Shown piece by piece: positions 1 through 8,997 of a stretch of 64,000 nt of DNA (position 1 is the stretch's first letter; every line of letters begins with the position of its first letter). The notes under the pieces are model-generated. The model did not search any database, had not been told where the DNA came from, and worked only from the letters and a program-made list of their open reading frames with translations. Where the stretch lies: the NCBI RefSeq assembly GCF_002266425.1, contig NZ_NPMN01000006.1, positions 107,605 through 171,604 of the forward strand, in the 5' to 3' direction. Source of the stretch: Tissierella sp. P1 (GTDB lineage: Bacteria > Bacillota > Clostridia > Tissierellales > Tissierellaceae). Made by a program: the position numbers and the translations under genes.

Positions 1-2
1 AT

Positions 3-179
3 ATTTGGCCTATGTTAAATCCATACTTAGAAATAGAAGCAGATAATTATAAATTAATAGAAGATATAATAGAAGATTTAGATTTGAATAAATATCAAAT
101 CGTATCTTTAAATACAGAACAACTATATAAAAATATTAATATTGATGTGCATTCTATTAGCGAATTAAAATTTGATTAA
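3..179 (+). CDS. 3' end of an unrecognised gene (partial)
   Basis: An open frame runs in from the window edge and stops with TAA at 177-179, giving about 58 residues. The peptide is acidic and rich in Asn, Ile, Leu and Tyr, with no motif I recognise. It could be the true C-terminus of a gene lying mostly outside the window or a chance open stretch. It stops about 40 bases before a truncated recombinase, so it may be part of the same decayed mobile region. Confidence 0.3.
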   Translation: MWPMLNPYLEIEADNYKLIEDIIEDLDLNKYQIVSLNTEQLYKNINIDVHSISELKFD

Positions 180-219
180 AAATGAAGGAAACTACTTGCT
201 AATGTTTTAACCTCAAAAG

Positions 220-1191
220 TTGTACCATATTAAATTAAATGACCAAGGGTTTATTTCTAAATTGGATAAAACTCAATCCTTGGTAGTGCTAAAATTTTTC
301 CACAACTACAATATTCGTAGGGCAAAAGGAAGAAATACAGTTGCAAATGCTAACGGGAAGCGAGGACGTTACTCAAGGATGTATACTTTTAGTAGTATGC
401 TTGAATGCGAATATTGTGGAGGAATTTTATCAAGACGTACATGGCACTCTGGATCAAAATACAACAAAATTATTTGGCAGTGTGTAAAAGCAATAAAAGA
501 TGGGAAAAAGTATTGCCCTTATTGTAAAGGAATTGAAGAGGAAGCCATTGAGAAAGCTTTCTTGGAAAGTTATAGACAGTTAACTTCAGACAATAGTTAA
601 ATAACTGAAGAATTTCTAGCCACAGTTGAAGAAGAACTAAAAGATGACATTTTAAACAAAGATTTAAAAAAGATAAATAGAGAGCTAGATAGGATAATAA
701 AAAAAGAAAAAGATTTGGTAGATATGAGGTTGTCTGAAGCTATCAGCATGGAAATTTATACAGACAAATTTGAAGGTATAACGAAAACTAAAGAAAATCT
801 TCTAAATGAAAAAATGAACTTAGAGATAGTTTTAAAAGATGAGAAGAGTATAAAGAAAAGACTTGAAGAGTTCAGGGAAGTTTTGAAGAATAATCAATTT
901 ATCGAAGAATTTGATAGGACGATATTTGAAAGTATTGTTGAAAAAATAATTGTTGGTGGTATAGATAACGAAGGCAACAAAGATTCTGCGATGATAACCA
1001 TCGTTTATAAGACGGGGAAGAAAGATATAAAAGATATAACACCTTTTAAACGAAAGAGAAAAAATGCAAAAGATAAGGATGAAGTATCTAATAATAAATT
1101 GTGTTCCAAAACCTATACCGAGGGTGAAAAATTGTGTTCAAACGATATGGACCATACATGTGGATACGGTGGTATTGATGTCAAAGGGTGA
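220..1191 (+). pseudogene. Large serine recombinase, C-terminal remnant
   Basis: This encodes the C-terminal half of a large serine site-specific recombinase of the Tn4451 TnpX / resolvase-recombinase kind. Visible parts are the zinc-ribbon region, with the family-typical run RGRYSRMYTFSSMLECEYCG followed by RRTWHSGSKY and the pair CPYC, and then a long charged coiled coil from about 715 on. The N-terminal catalytic domain with its Ser nucleophile is absent: an in-frame TAA lies at 208-210 and no resolvase domain is seen before it. A single in-frame TAA at 598-600 breaks the remaining reading frame, with homology continuing in the same frame on both sides. The gene is therefore a dead fragment of a past integrative element. 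The family call is fairly sure; the parent element is unknown. Confidence 0.75.
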
Positions 1192-1224
1192 AAATAAATA
1201 GAGATGAAAATACTAATAAATTAA

Positions 1225-1286
1225 GGGTTTCCGAACATTGAGGTTGCCACAGGTAGATATCACCTGTGGACACGATGCTTGGAAAC
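1225..1286. repeat. Imperfect palindrome next to the recombinase remnant
   Basis: Nested inverted repeats are visible: inner arms CCACAGGT (1247-1254) and ACCTGTGG (1262-1269) around AGATATC, and outer arms GTTTCC (1227-1232) and GGAAAC (1281-1286) with partly matching bases between them. It lies about 35 bp after the recombinase stop, where large serine recombinases often have their attachment site. No T-run follows, so it does not look like a terminator. Confidence 0.4.
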
Positions 1287-1380
1287 TCTTATTTTTTATG
1301 TTCATAGGAATAGTTTAATTGTTCTAACGCAGATAGGGTGATAGCAGGAGTCATAATCATATAGAAAAATAGGTGATTAT

Positions 1381-1696
1381 GACACTGAAGGCGATATACT
1401 TTTTCATCTTCTAACAGACAGCAATAATCTTCGGCAGGAACAACTTAACATAGGAAAGGCTGCCGTTTCACGGGTAGTCGATTCCCTTGAATTTAAAGGA
1501 TTCAATCATGCGTATACGGCAGCATGAGGACAGACGAGCGTACAGTGTTTCTCTTACTGACAAAGCTTTTTCGGCCGGTTCAGATATTAAGGACATTTGT
1601 GAGAGTCTATATCTGCTTGTGAGAGAAGATATGACCGAGCTAAAATTAATCATCTTAATGCATAGAATAAAATTGTTTCAGCAAGGATACAAGTAA
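1381..1696 (+). pseudogene. MarR-family regulator remnant
   Basis: Two frames together give a MarR-type winged-helix protein. The first (from 1381) reads as an EGDILFHLL helix and then an AAVSRVVDSLE recognition helix; the second (to 1696) carries the wing motif QHEDRRAYSVSLTDKA and the C-terminal dimer helix. The frame changes around 1490-1510. No start codon with a ribosome site is seen upstream, so the N-terminal helix is also missing. It lies downstream of recombinase debris and tail-to-tail with the sigma-54 activator gene. Its former target is unknown. It differs from the other frameshifted genes in the window in lacking its front end, so it looks truly broken. Confidence 0.6.
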
Positions 1697-1794
1697 GTTA
1701 TTGAATTGTTAATCTTATACAATTAAGTGTTTTTGCCAATTAATAGATATTGTTTTTCTCTAAAGGACAAAGATAATTAAATTCTTTTGGGTGA

Positions 1795-3561
1795 CTAATT
1801 ATATTTTTCCAGCATTCGATAGAAGGTTTTTCTCGATATACCGAGTAACTCTGCTGCCTGCTTTTTATTGCCATTAGTAATATCCAGCGCCTCTTTTAAC
1901 AGATTAACATAAGATGCATCGATTTCCATTCTTCTTTTATTTAACCTATCCTCAGGTGCTTCACTGGTGCTATGCTTCAGCATATATCCCTTGGAATGCA
2001 TGGAAGCCTCAAGTATGTCTCTTGTTATTATATTTGACTTGGACAATATAGTTGTTCGGTTAATAACATTTCTCAGTTCTCGGACATTGCCAGGCCAATC
2101 GTATTCAAGCAAAGTCCTTTGGGCATCAATATCTAAAGTTTTGAGATTATCTTTATTTGGAGATAAAGATTGATTTAAAAAGGCATCAGCCAACAATAAT
2201 ATATCTTCTCCACGTTTTCTCAATGGAGGTATTTCAATATTTAATACAGCCAAACGATAATATAAATCTTGTCTAAACAGTCCCTCGGATATCATCTCAT
2301 TTAAATCTCTGTTCGTGGCCGCAATTAATCGTACATTTATTGGAATCTGCTGCGAGCTGCCTATTCTTGTAATCGCCCAGGTTTCAAGGACACGAAGCAG
2401 CTTGGCTTGGAAATGATATGGAAGTTCACCAATTTCATCTAGGAATAGAGTCCCCCCGTCAGCCAATTCAAATTTACCAATCTGCCCTTTCTTGGATGCG
2501 CCTGTAAATGCGCCACTAACATAACCAAACAGTTCACTTTCAATTAATCCCTCAGGAAAGCTTGCACAGTTTAATGCAACAAAGGGTCCCTTTTTCCTTG
2601 TGCTATAATTGTGAATAGATTGTACGAACAGTTCCTTGCCCACTCCGCTTTCCCCTGTTATAAGAAAGTTAAATGGACTATTAGCAAATTCCTTTGCTTG
2701 TCTAATTGTTTTTCTTATAGAAGGACTAGAGCCAATAATGTCATCAAAAGAATACTCTGCAGAGAGACCTAGGATTTTCCTTGTTCGCTTCATGTTTTGC
2801 TGGTGAGAGCGAGAAATTTCCACCATTCCCTCAACCTCTCCATTCTTATCTATGACAGGATACATATCATTGGAAGCAAGTTGAACAACATTAGGAGTTT
2901 TCTGCGATTCTAGCTTTACTTCCCAATCCAAGACTTCTTCACCATTTTTTAGGACATCCAGCATCTTTAAATGGTCTGAATTGTTTTCCATGGAATAAGC
3001 TTTAATTTCAGCACGATTCATTATGTCACGGATGTGCATTCCAATTACGGAATCCCTATCGTCTATCTGTAAATATTTGCAGAAATTATTATTAGCAAAC
3101 AATAAATTAGCATCCTTATCATATAAAGAAATCGAGTTTTGTACTGAGTCCAAATAATTAAGTAAATATTGATTATGATTTTCACTTGCATCGAATATCC
3201 TTAACAGTGCGTCGATATCTTTCAGCAAAGAATTAATAATAGGTACCAATTCCTGTTGATTAGGTGAAATGATAATATATTCTTTTAAGCCATTATGTAA
3301 TAGTGGGCCATTTTGATGGGAACGGAGAGAATCAATGGAGATTATATATCCAGAAATATCACAGTCTAAATCCAGAGCAGAAAAACTCAAAATCAAGCCA
3401 TCATCTGTGCATAGAAGTAGTAATTCACATTGTAAATCAGTTTGTCTACGAAGAAATTCGAATATATTTTTTACTAGAGCGTTTTTACTCGTGATTCTCT
3501 GATGACTACTGCGAATAGCCATATCTTTAATACTATTTACAAGGCTTTTTGTTTCCAACAT
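1795..3561 (-). CDS. Sigma-54-dependent transcriptional activator with PAS domain
   Basis: This is an enhancer-binding protein that uses ATP to open sigma-54 RNA polymerase promoters. From the chosen start (588 aa) the layout is: an N-terminal region of about 125 residues with no clear family, a PAS sensor at about 135-245, and a sigma-54 AAA+ domain at about 272-505 with Walker A GESGVGKE (303-310), the sigma-54-contacting GAFTGA loop (350-355) and Walker B LFLDE (372-376). The C-terminal Fis-type helix-turn-helix ends at the last residue. I start at 3561 because AAGGAGG sits 7 bases before that ATG; an in-frame ATG at 3585 has no such site. The three GG-N10-GC promoters around the racemase, mutL and activase genes are its obvious targets. 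The PAS ligand is unknown. Confidence 0.9.
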   Translation of the reverse strand: MLETKSLVNSIKDMAIRSSHQRITSKNALVKNIFEFLRRQTDLQCELLLLCTDDGLILSFSALDLDCDISGYIISIDSLRSHQNGPLLHNGLKEYIIISPNQQELVPIINSLLKDIDALLRIFDASENHNQYLLNYLDSVQNSISLYDKDANLLFANNNFCKYLQIDDRDSVIGMHIRDIMNRAEIKAYSMENNSDHLKMLDVLKNGEEVLDWEVKLESQKTPNVVQLASNDMYPVIDKNGEVEGMVEISRSHQQNMKRTRKILGLSAEYSFDDIIGSSPSIRKTIRQAKEFANSPFNFLITGESGVGKELFVQSIHNYSTRKKGPFVALNCASFPEGLIESELFGYVSGAFTGASKKGQIGKFELADGGTLFLDEIGELPYHFQAKLLRVLETWAITRIGSSQQIPINVRLIAATNRDLNEMISEGLFRQDLYYRLAVLNIEIPPLRKRGEDILLLADAFLNQSLSPNKDNLKTLDIDAQRTLLEYDWPGNVRELRNVINRTTILSKSNIITRDILEASMHSKGYMLKHSTSEAPEDRLNKRRMEIDASYVNLLKEALDITNGNKKQAAELLGISRKTFYRMLEKYN

Positions 3562-3595
3562 GGAAGGACCTCCTTTAATAGCCATATATGCTTTC

Positions 3596-3634
3596 AGAAT
3601 CCTTAAGTCTTGGAAATACTGGCTTAAGGATTCT
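3596..3634 (+). terminator. Strong hairpin followed by a T-run on the plus strand
   Basis: A perfect 12-bp stem, AGAATCCTTAAG with CTTAAGGATTCT, closes a 15-base loop and is followed by TTTTCTT on the plus strand. The neighbouring genes are on the minus strand, where the stem has no U-run after it. It may block antisense transcription into the activator-racemase gap or act as a 5' leader structure for the activator mRNA. Confidence 0.4.
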
Positions 3635-3785
3635 TTTTCTTATATCGTCCCTATAAAATTAATCAAAATTCCAAGAGATAATTTAATTTTAACATACTCG
3701 TAATACTGATTCAAGACTTGTGAACATACAGTAAAATGGGCATATAATTAAATTGTATAGCTATTTTTTATGCATTTTCCATATT

Positions 3786-4796
3786 TTAATAATCCAGCAT
3801 AAAGCCTTCTGGGAATGGGTCTGTAGGATCTAATATCCAAGTGGCGAAGCCAATTATACAAGCATTTCCTGTAATTTTGGGGCGAATAGCAGCAATTCCA
3901 CCGACTGTAGTCTCTTCAATGATTTCACACTTAAACAGGGAACCAATAACGCTCTCATGGACAAAGCTGTCACCTACTTTAAGTTTACCTTCGTCAAATA
4001 AAAGCGCCGCCTTAGCAGAAGTACCTGTACCGCAAGGTGATCGGTCTACAACCTTAGGTAAAGCTACTACACAGTTTTGGATGTCTGCTTCTGAGCTTTT
4101 GGGAGGTCCTGAGAACTCTACATGGGTTACACGATCTACAAATGGAAGCTCTGGATGGCTAATTTCTACCTGTTCATTGATATTTTTTGCAATTGATTGT
4201 GCAACCTCAATTAGTTTTCCACAATTATGAGGTTCGATTGTTAAGCCGATGTTTTTAACGGGCAAGATTGCATATACATTGCCTCCCCAGGCAATATCCA
4301 AAGTCAACTTTCCAAATTCTATCGTATTCACTTCAACATTACGCTTTAGGACCAGTGCTGGTGCGTTAATGAAGGAAACCTCTTTTACGACTCCATCATT
4401 TACCTTAGCTTCAACTTTTACTACACCGGCAGCTGTATCAAGGTTGATAATGGTAATAGGCTCCTTAACATCAACTAGACCGGATTCAATCAAAGCCACT
4501 GATACACCCATGGTATCGTGACCGCACATAGGCATCCAACCGCTTGCTTCAAAGTACAAAACTCCAACATCAGTTCCCGGTGTACACGGCTCTGTAATTA
4601 GAGTTCCTGACATGATTTCGCTGCCTCGAGGCTCATAAGATAATAGCTTACGGAACCAGTCCTCATGTTCCCTCATATAGGAGTACTTTTCTGCCATGGT
4701 TTTCCCTGGAATATTGGGAAAACCGCTTACAACATTACGTGTAGGCTGTCCTAATGTATGTGTCTCAACAGTTCTAAATAGTTTTTTAGCTTTCAT
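3786..4796 (-). CDS. Proline racemase / 4-hydroxyproline epimerase family enzyme
   Basis: This cofactor-free racemase inverts C2 of proline or 4-hydroxyproline with two cysteines. Both are present: C91 in MCGHDTMG and C255 in DRSPCGTGTSA, so it is not one of the Cys/Thr 3-hydroxyproline dehydratases. Length is 336 aa, usual for the family. I start at 4796: AGGAAG lies upstream, and a sigma-54 promoter at 4849-4867 lies inside the longer open frame that reaches 4955, so the longer hydrophobic N-terminus cannot be translated from that promoter. It is divergent from the mutL operon and next to the sigma-54 activator. With AKP thiolase and GREs nearby, a role as hydroxyproline 2-epimerase (cis-4-hydroxy-L-proline to trans-4-hydroxy-D-proline) is attractive. 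Proline racemase for D-proline reduction is the alternative, but no prd genes are in the window. Confidence 0.85.
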   Translation of the reverse strand: MKAKKLFRTVETHTLGQPTRNVVSGFPNIPGKTMAEKYSYMREHEDWFRKLLSYEPRGSEIMSGTLITEPCTPGTDVGVLYFEASGWMPMCGHDTMGVSVALIESGLVDVKEPITIINLDTAAGVVKVEAKVNDGVVKEVSFINAPALVLKRNVEVNTIEFGKLTLDIAWGGNVYAILPVKNIGLTIEPHNCGKLIEVAQSIAKNINEQVEISHPELPFVDRVTHVEFSGPPKSSEADIQNCVVALPKVVDRSPCGTGTSAKAALLFDEGKLKVGDSFVHESVIGSLFKCEIIEETTVGGIAAIRPKITGNACIIGFATWILDPTDPFPEGFMLDY

Positions 4797-4848
4797 TTTA
4801 TAACACTTCCTTTCTTTTAGATATGCGTAAATATCTTGAGAATATGTA

Positions 4849-4867
4849 AAAGCAAAAAATATGCCAA
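4849..4867 (-). promoter_or_regulatory. Sigma-54 (-24/-12) promoter of the racemase gene
   Basis: On the minus strand the sequence reads TTGGCATATTTTTTGCTTT: GG, exactly ten bases, then GC, with the TTGG and TTGC context of the consensus. It lies about 55 bp before the racemase start. Family knowledge requires an AAA+ activator, and one is encoded just downstream. Confidence 0.8.
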
Positions 4868-4938
4868 TAATAAATAACGGCCAAATATGTGTGAATACAG
4901 TGTAAAATAGGATAAACTGGCATAAAATCATTAAACTA

Positions 4939-5092
4939 AGTATCAAAAATGACACATTTGGTATTTTATGAGTATAAAAAATGACACACTAAATGCTTTA
5001 ACTTTAAGAAACTCGGTGATATTGCCTTGTTTGGTGTAAAGCCATCCCGTAAAATGCGAAAACAGATAAAAAAGTGTATCAAAAATTATCCA
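4939..5092. promoter_or_regulatory. Three candidate upstream activator sites
   Basis: Three copies of an interrupted palindrome approximating TGTATCA-N4-TGACACA lie between the divergent racemase and mutL promoters: 4939-4956 (AGTATCA-AAAA-TGACACA), 4971-4988 (AGTATAA-AAAA-TGACACA) and 5075-5092 (TGTATCA-AAAA-TTATCCA). The first two starts are 32 bp apart, about three helical turns. They lie 70-230 bp upstream of one or other sigma-54 promoter, as enhancer sites should. The same motif recurs before the activase/GRE promoter at 11485-11629. Confidence 0.6.
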
Positions 5093-5218
5093 ATGAGGTA
5101 TTTTTATCCCTCGATAAATAGGGTTTAGCCTAGCAATAGAAGAGAGTTTTCGGAGAGATTATCAACAATTATCCCCATTTTAACACGAAATCATCTCCTC
5201 ATTCAATCTCGTTTATAC

Positions 5219-5237
5219 TTGGCATATGTTTTGCATA
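5219..5237 (+). promoter_or_regulatory. Sigma-54 promoter of the mutL-mutase-ortAB operon
   Basis: TTGGCATATGTTTTGCATA has GG at 5221-5222 and GC at 5233-5234 with exactly ten bases between. It lies about 155 bp before the mutL start. The candidate activator sites lie 130-280 bp upstream of it. Confidence 0.8.
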
Positions 5238-5390
5238 TATTTAAAAGTATGTAAAGAAGGGAGGAATAAATTAATTTACAATATCTAAAATAAGCATAGC
5301 GTAATCCCAAGAAAAAGTAAAGATAAGCTAGGATTATATACCTATTATAATAGATAAATTCATTTGGAATAAAAAGAAGGGAGGATTATT

Positions 5391-6775
5391 TTGAAATTTG
5401 CTGTTTTGATAGATTTTGGAAGTACATATACAAAGATGGTATGCGTTAATATAGAGGAACGCAAGATTATTGCTACAGATAAGTACCCTTCTACAGTGGG
5501 ACATGATGCGGCAGTCAGTCTTTATCAATGCTTTGATGCTGCAAGGAGAATAATTGGCAATATGAATTTTAAATCTGCTTTGAAACTTGCTACAAGCAGT
5601 GCAGCAGGTGGTCTTAGAATGGCTGTAGTAGGATTGACTAAGTCCTTAAGCATTGAGTCCGGAAGAAATGCTAGCTTTAGTGCTGGTGGAAAAATAGTAT
5701 GCAGTATGGCTGGTCTTATTTCCGAGGTGGATTTGGAGACAATAGAAGGCTCAGGGGCTGAAATACTTCTTTTGTGTGGTGGCTATGAAGGAGGAAACAC
5801 TCATGGGCTACTTCATAATGCAGAAGTATTAAGTGAAAGCAAATTGACTATTCCTATAATATATGCGGGTAATTCTTCTGTGGCTTCAGATATAAGAAGA
5901 ATTTTTATAGGCAAAGGTAAAGAATGTTTTTTGGCTGAAAATATAATACCTGATATAGGCTATTTAAATATAGAGCTACAACAGAGATAATCCGAGAACT
6001 GTTTATGAACAGGATTACTAATATGAAAGGTGTAGGATCTGTGCAAAAGGAAATGGATAAGCCTATAGTTCCTACACCTGCAGCAATACTTTTGGCGGGA
6101 GAACTTCTGTCCATTGGTACAAAAAATAAAGCAGGCATAGGGGATATTATGGTGGTTGACATTGGTGGGGCTACTACAGATATTTATTCATATATAGAAA
6201 ATAAGAGTTTTTCGGGCGCAAAGATTATAGGGACACCTGAGCCTTTTTCCAAGAGGACAGTAGAAGGGGATATGGGCATGAGAGAATCCTCTATATGTCT
6301 CATAAAGGAAGTGGGAGAAAAAAACTTTGCTGAAAGGTGTGGTATCTCTGAAATATTTCTAAAAGAAGCAATAAAAAAACGTACTACCTTTACAAACTAT
6401 ATAGCGGATAATTGCATGGAAAAGATAATGGACCACAATATTGCATGCTATGCAGTGAATATTTCTGCTAGACGCCATGCAGGTTATGTGACAAAAGAAT
6501 TTAATAATGGCTGTCGTTTAGTCCAGCGTGGAAAAAATCTTATGGAAATAAAAACAATTGTAGGAACTGGCGGTATTATAGCTAATGAGGAGGATGCTGT
6601 TAGTATATTGGAAAATGTGGAAACAAATACATGGGAGAAGGGGCATATATTACTTCCTGAAAAGATTGATGTTCTGGTGGATTGGGACTATGTTCTATTT
6701 GCTGCAGGCCTTCTTCGTAAGTACGATGAAGATGCATCATTTGCTATAATGGAGAAAAGCCTTAGACTAATTTAA
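5391..6775 (+). CDS. MutL/GlmL-type mutase accessory ATPase (one frameshift)
   Basis: This is an actin-fold ATPase of the family found beside B12 mutases such as glutamate mutase, where it is thought to help assembly or reactivation. Visible are the phosphate-1 motif LIDFGSTYTK near the N-terminus and the phosphate-2 motif VVDIGGATTD. It starts with TTG at 5391 behind GGGAGG. The frame breaks near 5972: the first part ends at 5990, and homology resumes in another frame as ATTEIIRELF, about 10 residues before the ATG at 6005. One missing G (GAGGCT written as GAGCT) restores one 461-residue protein, the usual size. The next gene, 18 bp on, is the B12 mutase it presumably serves. Family call is sure; a true null allele cannot be excluded. 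Confidence 0.85.
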
Positions 6776-6793
6776 AAGGAGTGAAGATTTAGA

Positions 6794-8546
6794 ATGGATA
6801 TTCAAATAAAAAGAAGATTTGATGAGAATGAGCTGCCAGACATGAGGTCTGTTGTGGCTGATGCAGAAAAAATTGCGTCGGGTATTTCCATTGGAGAAAC
6901 CTTGTTTATGAAAAAGCATGGTGTTAAGTCCGAGGGAGAGTACAAACAGAAAATGATGAAGATCCGAAAGATAATGAAGCATACCCATATTGGATGGAAC
7001 GACTGGTCTACAACAGAGCAAGGATTTAAAAGGTATATGAAGAGTTGAAAAAATCAGGCTCCTTTATAGACCGTTTTGGTGTATGCTTAGACTGGATTAT
7101 GGGCGTGCCTGAAAATTATCGTAATAAATTCCAAGTAGGTGGAGGTCTTATATTTAAGACACGGGATGAATGGAGTGCCATTGGACAAGTTGTACCTGTG
7201 CAACCCCATCTTGGTGATCATATGATTGGATCTCTAAATGGAGTGGATAACACGGTTAATGCTCTTGGTGCCGGTGTTACAACTATCGGAAACCTTGCCC
7301 ATTACTATACATATGAATATCCGGGTCTTGATATGGAGCTTTACCGTACAGAGGATTATATGAAAGCGATAGCTATAATGGCTCATTTTAAAGACGATGG
7401 TGCTATTATTCACTCTAATTTAGATGATGGCTATGGCGCACAGTTCCACGATCTTGCAAATCTCGTGGGATGGGCAAAATTGGAAAGATATATAGCTGAA
7501 GATCTTCTGGGAGCGAGGGTGAGCCATTGCTATGGTAATTTGTTCAGTAATTCTATGCTTCGCATTGTCTTTAACAGGGCAATGACTATGCTTGATAAAT
7601 ATGACACCCCTGGATCTTTCGTTAACGGTAATACAATAGATTATGGTATAGATATATCGAGAAACTACGGAGCTCTTTGTGCATATTCGCTGCCGGATAT
7701 TATTTGTCAGATGAAATATCCTAGTGGATACGCTGTGGCTCCTGTGCCTTTGACAGAGGCCATAAGAGTACCGTCTGTAGATGAAATCTTGGAGGCTCAT
7801 AAGACAATAGATATGATGATAGAAAAGGCTCCTTATTATGAGAAATTTATTAATTGGGAAAAGATAAATTCTGAAGCTGAAATACTAGTAACTGGGGGGG
7901 ATGTTTTCTTTGAAAGAGTAATCAATGCTATGGACGATCTGGCATAGATATTAATCATGCCGGCCAGGTTGCAAGTGCACTTAAGGCTATTGGTGCAGAA
8001 CAGCTTGAAGTGGCCTTTGGCGCTGGGTTAAGTGATAAAGATGCCATGAGAGGAAGAGTTCCTATTCGCTCCACAAGTATTATCGAGACAATAAATAAGA
8101 TACGGGACGATGTAATTTCAAAGCAAAGTTTTGAAAAGGAAGGTCTATTGACAGGTATTAATATTGTTCTGGGTTCAACGGATGTTCATGAATTCGGTAA
8201 AGAGATAATAAAGAATGTGCTAAAAAAGGCTGGAGCTAATGTATTTGACCTTGGAACCACAGTGTCAGTCGCTGAAATTGCCGACACGCTGATTGAAACA
8301 GGTAGCGATGTGGTTCTTATAAGCACATATAATGGCATTGCATACAGCTTTGGAAAAAATCTTTTGGAAAGTCTGAAAGAAGCCAACCTTAAGGATGTCC
8401 ATGTGATTATGGGCGGCCGTCTTAATGAACCTATTGATGGAAGTGATCTCCCTATTGATGTCTCTCATATGCTAAAGGAAATGGGCATTAATACGGACAA
8501 TAATGTAGAAACAGTAGTAGAAGCTATTGCTTCGTTTAATAGGTAA
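6794..8546 (+). CDS. Single-chain adenosylcobalamin-dependent mutase of unknown substrate (two frameshifts)
   Basis: Three adjoining frames (6794-7048, 7045-7947 and about 7950-8546) make one 584-residue protein if one G is restored near 7040 (ATGGAAG) and one near 7930 (CTGGGC). The first 420 or so residues look like a mutase barrel, with conserved-looking runs such as QVVPVQPHLGDHMIGS and LGAGVTTIGNLAHYYTYEYP. The C-terminus is a B12-binding domain with the base-off motif DVHEFG (D-x-H-x-x-G) and a later IMGGRL glycine pair. It is not OraE or OraS of the ornithine pathway, and it fuses what glutamate mutase splits into E and S chains. Position between mutL and ortAB suggests it makes, or leads to, the AKP used by OrtAB. 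The substrate is unknown to me. Confidence 0.75.
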
Positions 8547-8694
8547 TAGGTTCTTGTTCTTTTGGTTAAATGGCTTAAGTAATGGGTTAAAATAATTTTT
8601 CACTGGAATTATGAAACCTAATAGTGATGTAAAAGCTAAAAGGGCATCTCTAAGGTGACCTTAAAATATTAATATGTTTGAAGGAGATGACAAA

Positions 8695-8997
8695 ATGTCT
8701 AAAAAAGGTGATTGGGTGCGCATTCACTCAATAGTACTCAAAGCAGAAGAAAGAACTGGTAGAATCCCTGAAGACACTAAGAAATGTGATTTTCAGCAGT
8801 GGACTAAAGGGTTTTTACAGGAGGAATCCGCTAATATCGGTGATGAAGTAACAGTGAAAACTGCTGCTAACCGTATTGTAAAAGGAACTCTCGTGGATGA
8901 AACGCCTTATTACACACATAGCTATGGTAAGTTTGTGCCTGAAATTATAGAGATTGACAAACAGCTAAGAGAGATTATGTATGGAGGTGATAAATAA
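8695..8997 (+). CDS. ortA: 2-amino-4-ketopentanoate thiolase, alpha subunit
   Basis: The small subunit of AKP thiolase, which with OrtB splits 2-amino-4-ketopentanoate and CoA into acetyl-CoA and alanine. It is 100 aa from the ATG at 8695, which has GGAG at the right distance; an in-frame ATG at 8674 is less well placed. The protein begins KKGDWVRIHSIVLKAEER and has the SYGKFVPEI run I associate with OrtA. It overlaps ortB by one base (TAATG), so the two are translationally coupled. The usual ornithine-pathway partners ord, oraS and oraE are not here, so AKP must come from another route, such as the B12 mutase upstream or a glycyl radical enzyme downstream. Confidence 0.85.
   Translation: MSKKGDWVRIHSIVLKAEERTGRIPEDTKKCDFQQWTKGFLQEESANIGDEVTVKTAANRIVKGTLVDETPYYTHSYGKFVPEIIEIDKQLREIMYGGDK

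Noticed and set aside
4797..4955. Longer N-terminus for the racemase with a hydrophobic stretch
   Set aside because: A good sigma-54 promoter lies inside it and a ribosome site precedes the internal ATG at 4796; the extra residues are not typical of the family.
6794..8546. Calling the mutase OraE or glutamate mutase
   Set aside because: It lacks the OraE PLP-domain runs I know and has a fused architecture unlike GlmE/GlmS; only the B12 motif is shared.
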